13,017 nt of DNA, taken from contig CANEVG010000055.1 in the NCBI GenBank assembly GCA_947442095.1, positions 1-13,017 of the forward strand, given 5' to 3'. Shown in pieces: positions 1 through 5,201 of this stretch. Below the pieces are notes generated by a model that worked only from the letters and a program-made list of their open reading frames with translations, did not search any database and had not been told where the DNA came from. How positions within the stretch are numbered: the stretch's first letter is position 1; each line of letters opens with the position of its first letter. This DNA comes from Sphingomonadaceae bacterium. GTDB lineage: Bacteria > Pseudomonadota > Alphaproteobacteria > Sphingomonadales > Sphingomonadaceae. A program made the position numbers and the translations under genes.

Positions 1-169
1 CCAGCCGGCCGAACACACCGCTGCCTGAAGGCTCGATCTGCGCCGCGTCAAGGCGCTTGTAGGCCTCGGACAGGCTGAGCGCATAGACATCGGGTTTGCT
101 GCAAGCAGAAAGCAGGGCCAAACAGCCCACCAGCGCAGCCGTGCAGCCAATCAAACGCTTCGAATTCAT
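1..169 (-). CDS. Putative lipoprotein, N-terminal part (runs off the window start)
   Basis: An ATG at 167-169 on the minus strand opens a frame of 56 codons that leaves the window. The protein begins MNSKRLIGCTAALVGCLALL, with Lys4 and Arg5, a hydrophobic core, and a lipobox L20-S21-A22-C23. This is a typical type II signal peptide, so the mature protein should be lipidated on Cys23 and anchored in an envelope membrane. The purine-rich GGGGGCGAG just upstream of the ATG can serve as ribosome-binding site. Mature residues 24-56 resemble no family I can name. The gene is divergent from the SIMPL gene across a 153-bp gap. Its function is unknown; the lipoprotein call rests only on the signal peptide. 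Confidence 0.75.
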   Translation of the reverse strand, partial: MNSKRLIGCTAALVGCLALLSACSKPDVYALSLSEAYKRLDAAQIEPSGSGVFGRL

Positions 170-242
170 CGCTCGCCCCCGACGTTTTGCGAACACATCT
201 TCATTCGGAGCGGCAAGTGTAATTCGGTCTGGTTAACAGCGG

Positions 243-248
243 TATAAT
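243..248 (+). promoter_or_regulatory. Candidate -10 element upstream of the SIMPL gene
   Basis: A perfect TATAAT lies 75 bp upstream of the ATG at 323, in an otherwise GC-rich gap. It would place transcription start near 255 with a leader of roughly 65-70 nt. No convincing -35 hexamer sits at 16-18 bp (the sequence around 220-225 is poor), so this is only a candidate sigma-70-type promoter. I see nothing else definite in the 170-322 gap. Confidence 0.4.
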
Positions 249-322
249 CGCGCGCCCTTCAGTTCAGCCTCCCGAAAGCTCAACCCGGCCACATGCGGCA
301 CAAGACCACCTAAGGATCATCA

Positions 323-1081
323 ATGACCAACACCGCCGCTTCCCTGCTTATGGCCACCGCACTTGCCGCCGCCGGCGCCGCGCCCGCCTCGGCGCAGCCT
401 ATCTCCCCCGGCCCGGTGGTCGCGGCTGGCAATGCGGTGCTCACGATCAGCGCCGACGGCCGCAGCACGCGCACGCCCGATCTCGCCGTGTTCAACGCCG
501 GCGTCACCACGCAGGCCAAGACCGCTGCGGCTGCGCTGACCGAAAACGCCGAGCGGATGAACGCGGTGATCGCCGCGCTGAAGGCATCGGGCATTGCCGA
601 GCGTGACATCCAGACCAGCGGCCTCTCGGTCAATCCGGTCTACGGCCAGCCGCGCGCTGATGAAAACGGCAATGTAAGTGGCGAGCCTGTGATCATGGGC
701 TATCAAGCCTCGAACCTGGTCGAAGTCAAGCAGCGCAAGATCGGCAATTATGGCAAGACCATCGACGCGCTGGTGAGCGCCGGGGCCAATCAGGTAAGCG
801 GCCCCGCCTTCCAGCTCGACAATCCTGATGCCGCGAGCGACGAAGCCCGTGTCGATGCCTTGAAGAAGGCCAGCGCGCGCGCCGATCTCTATGCCAAGGC
901 TGCGGGCATGAGCGTCAAGCGCATCCTCACCATCAGCGAAGGCGGCGGTTCTGCCCCTCAGCCTATGGTGATCTACGCGCGCGCCGATGCCATATCGGCC
1001 AAGTCCGCGCCCAGCCCGGTCTCGGCGGGCGAATTGCAGGTCGGCGCGAACGTGACCGTGACGTTCGAACTGGGGCAGTAA
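323..1081 (+). CDS. Exported SIMPL domain (DUF541) protein
   Basis: The 252-residue product has a hydrophobic N-terminus rich in Ala with a probable signal peptidase I site after A22-S23-A24. The SIMPL/DUF541 domain covers about residues 38-250: a beta start (AVLTISADGRSTRTPD), a long helix with TENAERMNAVIAALKASGI, the typical DIQTSGLSVNPVY, and a C-terminal VGANVTVTFEL strand. Family members are periplasmic or outer-membrane proteins of roughly 230-250 residues with poorly defined, often stress-related roles, so no precise function is assigned. The start is well fixed: AAGGA at 312-316 is 6 nt upstream, and an in-frame TAA at 311-313 excludes any longer product. Oddly, the signal peptide n-region has no Lys or Arg. 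The stop codon lies in the first of three tandem 21-bp repeats. Confidence 0.88.
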   Translation: MTNTAASLLMATALAAAGAAPASAQPISPGPVVAAGNAVLTISADGRSTRTPDLAVFNAGVTTQAKTAAAALTENAERMNAVIAALKASGIAERDIQTSGLSVNPVYGQPRADENGNVSGEPVIMGYQASNLVEVKQRKIGNYGKTIDALVSAGANQVSGPAFQLDNPDAASDEARVDALKKASARADLYAKAAGMSVKRILTISEGGGSAPQPMVIYARADAISAKSAPSPVSAGELQVGANVTVTFELGQ

Positions 1082-1128
1082 GCAGGCGAACTGGGGCAGT
1101 AAGCAGGCGAACTGGGGCAGTAAGCAGG
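1066..1128 (+). repeat. Three perfect tandem copies of a 21-bp unit across the SIMPL stop codon
   Basis: Copies lie at 1066-1086, 1087-1107 and 1108-1128 and are identical; each starts CGAACTGGGG and ends GTAAGCAGG. The first copy encodes the last residues E-L-G-Q and the stop of the SIMPL protein. The unit is a multiple of three, so each later copy repeats an in-frame ELGQ-stop. Copy number can therefore change without altering the protein. Perfect identity suggests recent slippage or duplication. Confidence 0.95.
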
Positions 1129-1138
1129 GCCCACCTGC

Positions 1139-1203
1139 GACCCCTGCCGCAAGCGGGAGGGGAGCAGGCCCGTGGAGCGTTTATCCCGCCTGCGGCAGGG
1201 GTC
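1139..1203. repeat. REP-like imperfect inverted repeat between SIMPL gene and trpF
   Basis: Two 20-bp arms, 1139-1158 (starting GACCCCTGCC) and 1184-1203 (ending GGCAGGGGTC), pair at 19 of 20 positions around a 25-nt loop. This would form a very stable RNA or cruciform hairpin. There is no T-run after it, so it is not a classical intrinsic terminator. Its place in a 186-bp gap, and its resemblance to palindromic intergenic elements common in sphingomonads, suggest a REP-type element. It may also limit read-through into trpF. Confidence 0.75.
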
Positions 1204-1232
1204 GGGGGTTGGCAAGCGGCAAAGCAGTTCAT

Positions 1233-1261
1233 TTGACCCAAACCAAACCACACCCTATCCG
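1233..1261 (+). promoter_or_regulatory. Candidate trpF operon promoter (predicts a leaderless mRNA)
   Basis: TTGACC at 1233-1238 matches the -35 consensus in 5 of 6 positions. After exactly 17 bp comes TATCCG at 1256-1261, a weak -10 that keeps the TAT typical of alphaproteobacterial promoters. Transcription would start about 1267-1269, that is at the trpF ATG (1268). The bases before the ATG (CACCCTATCCGCACCCC) contain no Shine-Dalgarno sequence, which agrees with a leaderless start. Confidence 0.45.
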
Positions 1262-1267
1262 CACCCC

Positions 1268-1912
1268 ATGCCCGCCCCCAAAATCAAGATCTGCGGCCTC
1301 ACAACCCCCGCCGCGCTCGATGCCGCCATCGCTGCACGCGCGGACTATGCCGGGCTGGTCGTGTTTCCCCCAAGCCCCCGCCATCTCGCGCTGGCCGATG
1401 CCGCCGCGCTCGGCGCGCGCGCGGCGGGCCGGATCAAGCTGGTCGGCCTGTTCGTCGATGCAGCCGATGCTCTGATCGCCCAAACCGTGACCGCCGCCAG
1501 GCTCGATGTGATCCAACTCCACGGCAAGGAAGACCCCGCTCGCGCCGCCGGGCTCCGTGCCGCCTTAGGCCTGCCGGTGTGGAAGGCCCTCTCCGTCTCC
1601 AGCCGCGAAGACATCGCACGCGCCGAAACTTATGCGGGCGCGGCAGACTTGGTGCTGTTCGACGCCAAGCCGCCAAAGGGTGCCGTGCTCCCTGGCGGGC
1701 TTGGCCTGGTGTTCGATTGGAGCCTGCTTGCCGGGCATCGCAGCGCGGTGCCGTGGGGCCTTGCGGGCGGCCTTTCCCCCGCCAATGTCGCCGAAGCGGT
1801 GCGCGCCACCAAAGCGCCGCTGGTCGATGTCTCTTCCGGCGTCGAATCTGCTCCGGGCGTGAAGGACATGGACCTGATTGCCGCGTTCTGCCGGGAAGCC
1901 CGCGCCGCCTGA
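1268..1912 (+). CDS. trpF: Phosphoribosylanthranilate isomerase TrpF
   Basis: The 214-residue product is a full-length (beta/alpha)8-barrel TrpF, which converts N-(5-phosphoribosyl)anthranilate to 1-(o-carboxyphenylamino)-1-deoxyribulose 5-phosphate in tryptophan synthesis. The N-terminal KIKICGLT contains the catalytic base Cys9; VIQLHGKED is at 81-89; the catalytic acid is Asp132 in LVLFDAKPP; phosphate-binding elements are GLAGGLSPANV (164-174) and DVSSGVE (187-193). The frame is open further upstream, but family length and the CGL motif position favour ATG 1268. No ribosome-binding site is visible. Residue 145 in PGGLGLVFDW is Leu where Thr or Asn is usual, a small deviation. It is the first gene of trpF-trpB-trpA-accD-folC and lies 77 bp before trpB. 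Confidence 0.96.
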   Translation: MPAPKIKICGLTTPAALDAAIAARADYAGLVVFPPSPRHLALADAAALGARAAGRIKLVGLFVDAADALIAQTVTAARLDVIQLHGKEDPARAAGLRAALGLPVWKALSVSSREDIARAETYAGAADLVLFDAKPPKGAVLPGGLGLVFDWSLLAGHRSAVPWGLAGGLSPANVAEAVRATKAPLVDVSSGVESAPGVKDMDLIAAFCREARAA

Positions 1913-1918
1913 ACACTT

Positions 1919-1966
1919 GCCCTTTCGGCTATCAGAATCGAACAGGGCGAATCTGGACAACCGCCC
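1919..1966 (+). promoter_or_regulatory. Two mutually exclusive hairpins between trpF and trpB
   Basis: GCCCTTTCG (1919-1927) can pair with CGAACAGGGC (1939-1948) with one bulged C and an 11-nt loop. The 3' arm can instead use GGGCG (1945-1949) to pair with CGCCC (1962-1966). The two structures compete for the same bases. Such an arrangement could tune trpB expression or mRNA decay, but short competing stems also arise by chance in GC-rich DNA, and there is no leader peptide or T-run. Confidence 0.25.
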
Positions 1967-1989
1967 AGCCCTCTGCCAAGCGAATCGTC

Positions 1990-3204
1990 ATGAACGCGCC
2001 CATTCCCAACAGCTTCCGCACCCAGCCCGACGCACAGGGCCATTTCGGCCAGTTCGGCGGCCGCTATGTCGCCGAAACGCTCATGCCGCTGATCCTCGAT
2101 CTGGAGACGGAATACCGTAAGGCCAAGGTGGACCCCGCCTTTCAGGCCGAGTTCGACGATCTGCTCGAACACTATGTCGGCCGTCCCAGCCCGCTCTATT
2201 TCGCGCCGCGCCTCACCGAGGAATTGGGCGGCGCGCAAGTGTGGTTCAAGCGCGACGAGCTCAATCACACCGGCGCGCACAAGATCAACAACTGCATCGG
2301 CCAGATCCTGCTCGCGATCCGCATGGGCAAGACGCGGATCATCGCCGAAACTGGTGCGGGCCAGCACGGCGTCGCCACCGCCACGGTCTGCGCGCGCTTT
2401 GGCCTGCCTTGCGTGATTTTCATGGGCGCGACTGACGTGGCGCGGCAGGCCCCCAACGTGTTCCGCATGAAACTCCTCGGCGCCGAAGTCGTGCCTGTCA
2501 CCGCCGGTGCCGCCACGCTGAAAGACGCGATGAACGAGGCGCTGCGCGACTGGGTCGCGAATGTGCATGACACGTTCTACATCATCGGCACCGCCGCCGG
2601 GCCGCACCCTTATCCGGAGCTCGTGCGCGATTTCCAGAGCGTGATCGGCAAGGAAGCGCGCGCGCAGATGCTTGAGCGAGTTGGCCGTCTGCCCGATCTG
2701 CTCGTTGCCGCGATCGGCGGGGGCAGCAATTCGATCGGCCTATTCCACCCCTTCCTCGATGATCCCAGCGTCAAGATGCTCGGGGTTGAAGCCGCAGGCC
2801 ACGGGCTCGACAAGCTCCACGCCGCCAGCCTCGCCGGCGGCCGCCCCGGCGTGCTCCATGGCAACAAGACGTATCTGCTCCAGGACGAGGACGGCCAGAT
2901 CCTCGAAGGCCACTCGATCTCGGCGGGCCTCGATTACCCCGGCATCGGCCCCGAACACGCCTGGCTCAAGGAAAACGGCCGCGTCGAGTACACCTCGGTG
3001 ACCGACACCGAAGCGCTCGACGGATTCCAACTGCTCTGCCGCACCGAAGGCATCATCCCCGCGCTGGAACCCGCCCACGCCATCGCCGCGGTAAAGAAGG
3101 TCGCGCCTACGATGCCGAAGGATTCGATCATCCTCGCCAACCTGTGCGGGCGCGGCGACAAGGACATCTTCTCGGTCGCGGAGCATCTGGGGGTCAAATT
3201 GTGA
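1990..3204 (+). CDS. trpB: Tryptophan synthase beta subunit TrpB
   Basis: The 404-residue protein has the usual TrpB length and joins indole and L-serine to tryptophan using pyridoxal phosphate. The PLP Schiff-base lysine is Lys98 in LNHTGAHKINN. The catalytic glutamate is Glu120 in AETGAGQHG. The phosphate loop GGGSN is at 243-247. The N-terminal FGQFGGRYVAETLMP (19-33) is the family signature. The frame stays open well upstream of 1990, but the family N-terminus starts at this ATG; a weak AAGCGA lies 6 nt before it. It pairs with TrpA, encoded 185 bp downstream, to form the alpha2-beta2 complex with an indole tunnel. Its stop overlaps the GTG start of a small membrane-protein gene (GTGA), so the next gene is likely translationally coupled. 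This is TrpB1-type. Confidence 0.98.
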   Translation: MNAPIPNSFRTQPDAQGHFGQFGGRYVAETLMPLILDLETEYRKAKVDPAFQAEFDDLLEHYVGRPSPLYFAPRLTEELGGAQVWFKRDELNHTGAHKINNCIGQILLAIRMGKTRIIAETGAGQHGVATATVCARFGLPCVIFMGATDVARQAPNVFRMKLLGAEVVPVTAGAATLKDAMNEALRDWVANVHDTFYIIGTAAGPHPYPELVRDFQSVIGKEARAQMLERVGRLPDLLVAAIGGGSNSIGLFHPFLDDPSVKMLGVEAAGHGLDKLHAASLAGGRPGVLHGNKTYLLQDEDGQILEGHSISAGLDYPGIGPEHAWLKENGRVEYTSVTDTEALDGFQLLCRTEGIIPALEPAHAIAAVKKVAPTMPKDSIILANLCGRGDKDIFSVAEHLGVKL

Positions 3205-3392
3205 GCCGCCGCAACAGGTTGCTCCTTGCCGGTGCCGCCTCGACGATGCTGGCCTGGGCAAGCTGGCGCACCATGGACGAGCCATGGGTGGAAGACTGGT
3301 CCAAGACTGAAAATATACTCGACGCCGCCGGTTATGCGTTCTGCGCGCTGGCTCTGTTTCTCCTATTTGCCGGGATGCGACTTCCCAAATGA
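3201..3392 (+). CDS. Small two-helix membrane protein nested between trpB and trpA
   Basis: A GTG at 3201 overlaps the trpB stop by 4 nt, and the TGA at 3390-3392 overlaps the trpA ATG by 4 nt. GGGGGT at 3189-3194 gives a plausible ribosome-binding site 6 nt before the GTG. The 63-residue product has a basic start (MSRRNR), a first hydrophobic stretch at about 7-22, a short acidic, Trp-containing middle (MDEPWVEDW, 25-33), and a second hydrophobic helix at about 44-59 (AGYAFCALALFLLFAGM), ending RLPK. It should be an inner-membrane hairpin. I recognise no family and assign no function. Coupling at both ends argues that it is translated in step with trpB and trpA. An earlier in-frame ATG at 3144 exists but lies within trpB without reason to be used. 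Confidence 0.75.
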   Translation: MSRRNRLLLAGAASTMLAWASWRTMDEPWVEDWSKTENILDAAGYAFCALALFLLFAGMRLPK

Positions 3393-4207
3393 CCCCAACA
3401 TCTTCTGGCACCGCTTCTGGCCGCCTTTCCGCCGCCTTTGCCAAGGGCCACCCCGCCCTCGTCTGCTTCGTCACTGCCGGTGACGGCCCCACCCCAGCGA
3501 TCCTCGACGCGCTTGTCGAAGGCGGCGCGGATGTCATCGAACTGGGCATGCCGTTCACCGATCCGATGGCCGATGGTCCGGCGATCCAGCTCGCGAACTT
3601 GCGCAGCCTCGGCGCGGGTACAAAGACCGCCGATATCCTCAAGATGGCTACCGATTTCCGCGCGCGCCACCCGGATGTGCCGCTGGTGCTGATGGGCTAT
3701 GCCAACCCGATGATCACGCGCGGCGCAGAATGGTTCGCCGCAGCGGCTGCCAAGGCCGGGGTAGACGGGGTGATCTGCGTCGATATCCCGCCCGAGGAAG
3801 ACGGCGAGCTTGGACCCTACTTGCGCAGCGCGGGCATTGCCCCGATCCGCCTCGCCACCCCCACGACGGACGCCGCGCGGCTCCCCGCCGTCCTCGAAGG
3901 CTCTTCGGGCTTTCTCTATTACGTCTCGGTCGCGGGCATCACCGGGAAGCAGTCCGCCGCGCTGACCTCCATCGAAGACGCCGTCGCGCGGATCAAGCAG
4001 ACCGCGCAGATCCCCGTCGCAGTCGGCTTCGGCGTGCGCACGCCCGAGCAGGCCGGCCCCATCGCCAAAGTGGCAGACGGGGTCGTTGTCGGCTCGGCCA
4101 TCGTTGATCTGGTCGCCGAGCATGGGGAAAACGCGGCAGGCCCGGTGCGCGATCTCGTATCCGCGCTTGCAAATGCGGTCCATTCTGCGCGAAAGGTAGA
4201 GGCATGA
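3389..4207 (+). CDS. trpA: Tryptophan synthase alpha subunit TrpA
   Basis: The 272-residue TIM-barrel protein cleaves indole-3-glycerol phosphate to indole and glyceraldehyde 3-phosphate and passes indole to TrpB. Both catalytic acids are present in VIELGMPFTDPMADGP: Glu51 and Asp62, corresponding to Glu49 and Asp60 of the enterobacterial enzyme. LVLMGYANPM (about 99-108), ICVDIPPEE, YYVSVAGITG, and the phosphate-binding VGFGVRTPEQ and GVVVGSAIVD are all intact. The ATG overlaps the stop of the upstream small gene (ATGA), and no strong ribosome-binding site is seen, so translation is probably coupled. The ATGA at 4204-4207 couples it in turn to accD. Confidence 0.98.
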   Translation: MTPTSSGTASGRLSAAFAKGHPALVCFVTAGDGPTPAILDALVEGGADVIELGMPFTDPMADGPAIQLANLRSLGAGTKTADILKMATDFRARHPDVPLVLMGYANPMITRGAEWFAAAAAKAGVDGVICVDIPPEEDGELGPYLRSAGIAPIRLATPTTDAARLPAVLEGSSGFLYYVSVAGITGKQSAALTSIEDAVARIKQTAQIPVAVGFGVRTPEQAGPIAKVADGVVVGSAIVDLVAEHGENAAGPVRDLVSALANAVHSARKVEA

Positions 4208-5055
4208 GCTGGCTAACCCGCGTTCGCAATTCGCTTCCTTTCGCGCCCAAGCGCGATACGCCCGATAATCTCTGGATCAAGTGTCCCTCGTGCAAGGAAA
4301 TGCTGTTCACCGCAGAGTATGAGGACAACCTCTCGGTCTGCCCGCGCTGCCAGCACCATGGCCGGATCGGCGCGACGGCGCGGCTGACGCAATTGCTCGA
4401 TCCGGGCTTTGAGCTGCTCCCCGCGCCGCGCGTGCGCGAAGATCCGCTCAAGTTCCGTGACACCAAGCGCTATACCGACCGCCTCAAGGCCGCCCGCGCT
4501 GCCAATCCGCTCCCCGATGCAATGACCGCCGCGCTGGGCAAGATCGACGGGCACAAGGCCGTCGTCGGCGTGCAGGATTTCGGCTTCATGGGCGGGTCGA
4601 TGGGCATGGCTGTGGGCGATGCCTTCATCGCTGGCACAGCCCGCGCAATTGCCGAAAAGTGCCCCTATGTCATGGTGACGGCGGCAGGCGGCGCGCGCAT
4701 GCAGGAAGGCATTCTCAGCCTGATGCAGATGCCGAGGACCACGGTCGCCATCACCCGGCTCCACGCGGCAGGCCTGCCCTATATCGTGGTGCTGACCGAC
4801 CCCACCACCGGCGGCGTGACGGCCAGCTACGCCATGCTCGGCGATATCCAGATCGCCGAACCCGGCGCACTCATTGGCTTTGCAGGGCAGCGCGTGATCC
4901 AGGACACGATCCGCGAAAAGCTGCCCGAAGGCTTCCAGCGCGCCGAATACCTCCACGCCCACGGCATGATCGACATGGTCGTGCCCCGCCACGATCTGAA
5001 GGCCACGCTGGCCCGTGCGATCGGCTTCCTCATGGCGGCGAAAGAGAAGGTCTGA
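4204..5055 (+). CDS. accD: Acetyl-CoA carboxylase carboxyltransferase beta subunit AccD
   Basis: The 283-residue protein is the beta half of the carboxyltransferase, which with AccA moves the carboxyl group from biotin-BCCP to acetyl-CoA, giving malonyl-CoA for fatty acid synthesis in the cytoplasm. The N-terminal zinc ribbon is complete: Cys27, Cys30, Cys46 and Cys49 in CPSC and CPRC. The crotonase-fold body shows GFMGGSMGMAVG, AAGGARMQEG (160-169) with the glycines expected for oxyanion and CoA binding, and LTDPTTGGVTASYA from residue 197. The start overlaps the trpA stop (ATGA), with a purine-rich GGTAGAGG before it. The trpA-accD junction is the known alphaproteobacterial arrangement. A hairpin-rich repeat follows immediately after the stop. 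Confidence 0.98.
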   Translation: MSWLTRVRNSLPFAPKRDTPDNLWIKCPSCKEMLFTAEYEDNLSVCPRCQHHGRIGATARLTQLLDPGFELLPAPRVREDPLKFRDTKRYTDRLKAARAANPLPDAMTAALGKIDGHKAVVGVQDFGFMGGSMGMAVGDAFIAGTARAIAEKCPYVMVTAAGGARMQEGILSLMQMPRTTVAITRLHAAGLPYIVVLTDPTTGGVTASYAMLGDIQIAEPGALIGFAGQRVIQDTIREKLPEGFQRAEYLHAHGMIDMVVPRHDLKATLARAIGFLMAAKEKV

Positions 5056-5063
5056 CCACCTCC

Positions 5064-5192
5064 ACCACCCGCTGACGCGGGCGGTCCCGCTCCCCATTTG
5101 TGCTGCGCAAAAATGGGGAGGATCTAGATGGTTCTCCCCGTTTTCACGAAGTGCAAACGGGGAGGTGGCAGCCCGAAAGGCTGACGGAGGGG
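5064..5192. repeat. Dispersed hairpin-rich intergenic repeat, copy A
   Basis: The accD-folC gap is almost filled by this element. It holds three hairpins: ACCACCCGC (5064-5072) with GCGGGCGGT (5077-5085), one mismatch; CTCCCCATTT (5090-5099) with AAATGGGGAG (5111-5120), perfect; and CTCCCCGTTT (5134-5143) with AAACGGGGAG (5155-5164), perfect. These are followed by a small AGCC/GGCT stem and the tail CTGACGGAGGGGT. The same order of blocks recurs at 9791-9911. It encodes no protein and looks like a non-autonomous repeat. The first stem may also slow or end transcription after accD. Confidence 0.85.
5186..5192 (+). promoter_or_regulatory. folC ribosome-binding site located in the repeat tail
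   Basis: GGAGGGG lies 9 nt upstream of the TTG start of folC and is the only good Shine-Dalgarno match there. It is the 3' end of the dispersed repeat; the second copy ends in the related GAAGGAAGG. Its presence decides the TTG at 5202 as the folC start. Confidence 0.65.
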
Positions 5193-5201
5193 TAATCTTC
5201 C

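Noticed and set aside
1066..1128. Possible CRISPR array
   Set aside because: The repeats are directly adjacent with no spacers and contain a gene's stop codon; they are a simple tandem repeat.
1579..1989. Upstream extension of trpB into trpF
   Set aside because: The frame is open but overlaps trpF in another frame; the TrpB family N-terminus begins at ATG 1990.
1630..2607. 325-codon open frame on the minus strand
   Set aside because: It is antisense to trpF and trpB and spans their gap; a GC-rich shadow frame.
2740..3642. 300-codon open frame on the minus strand
   Set aside because: It is antisense to trpB, the small membrane gene and trpA, and its product has no domain.
5130..5164. Intrinsic terminator after accD
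   Set aside because: The stems are strong but none is followed by a T-run, and they recur as a dispersed repeat; termination cannot be claimed from sequence.
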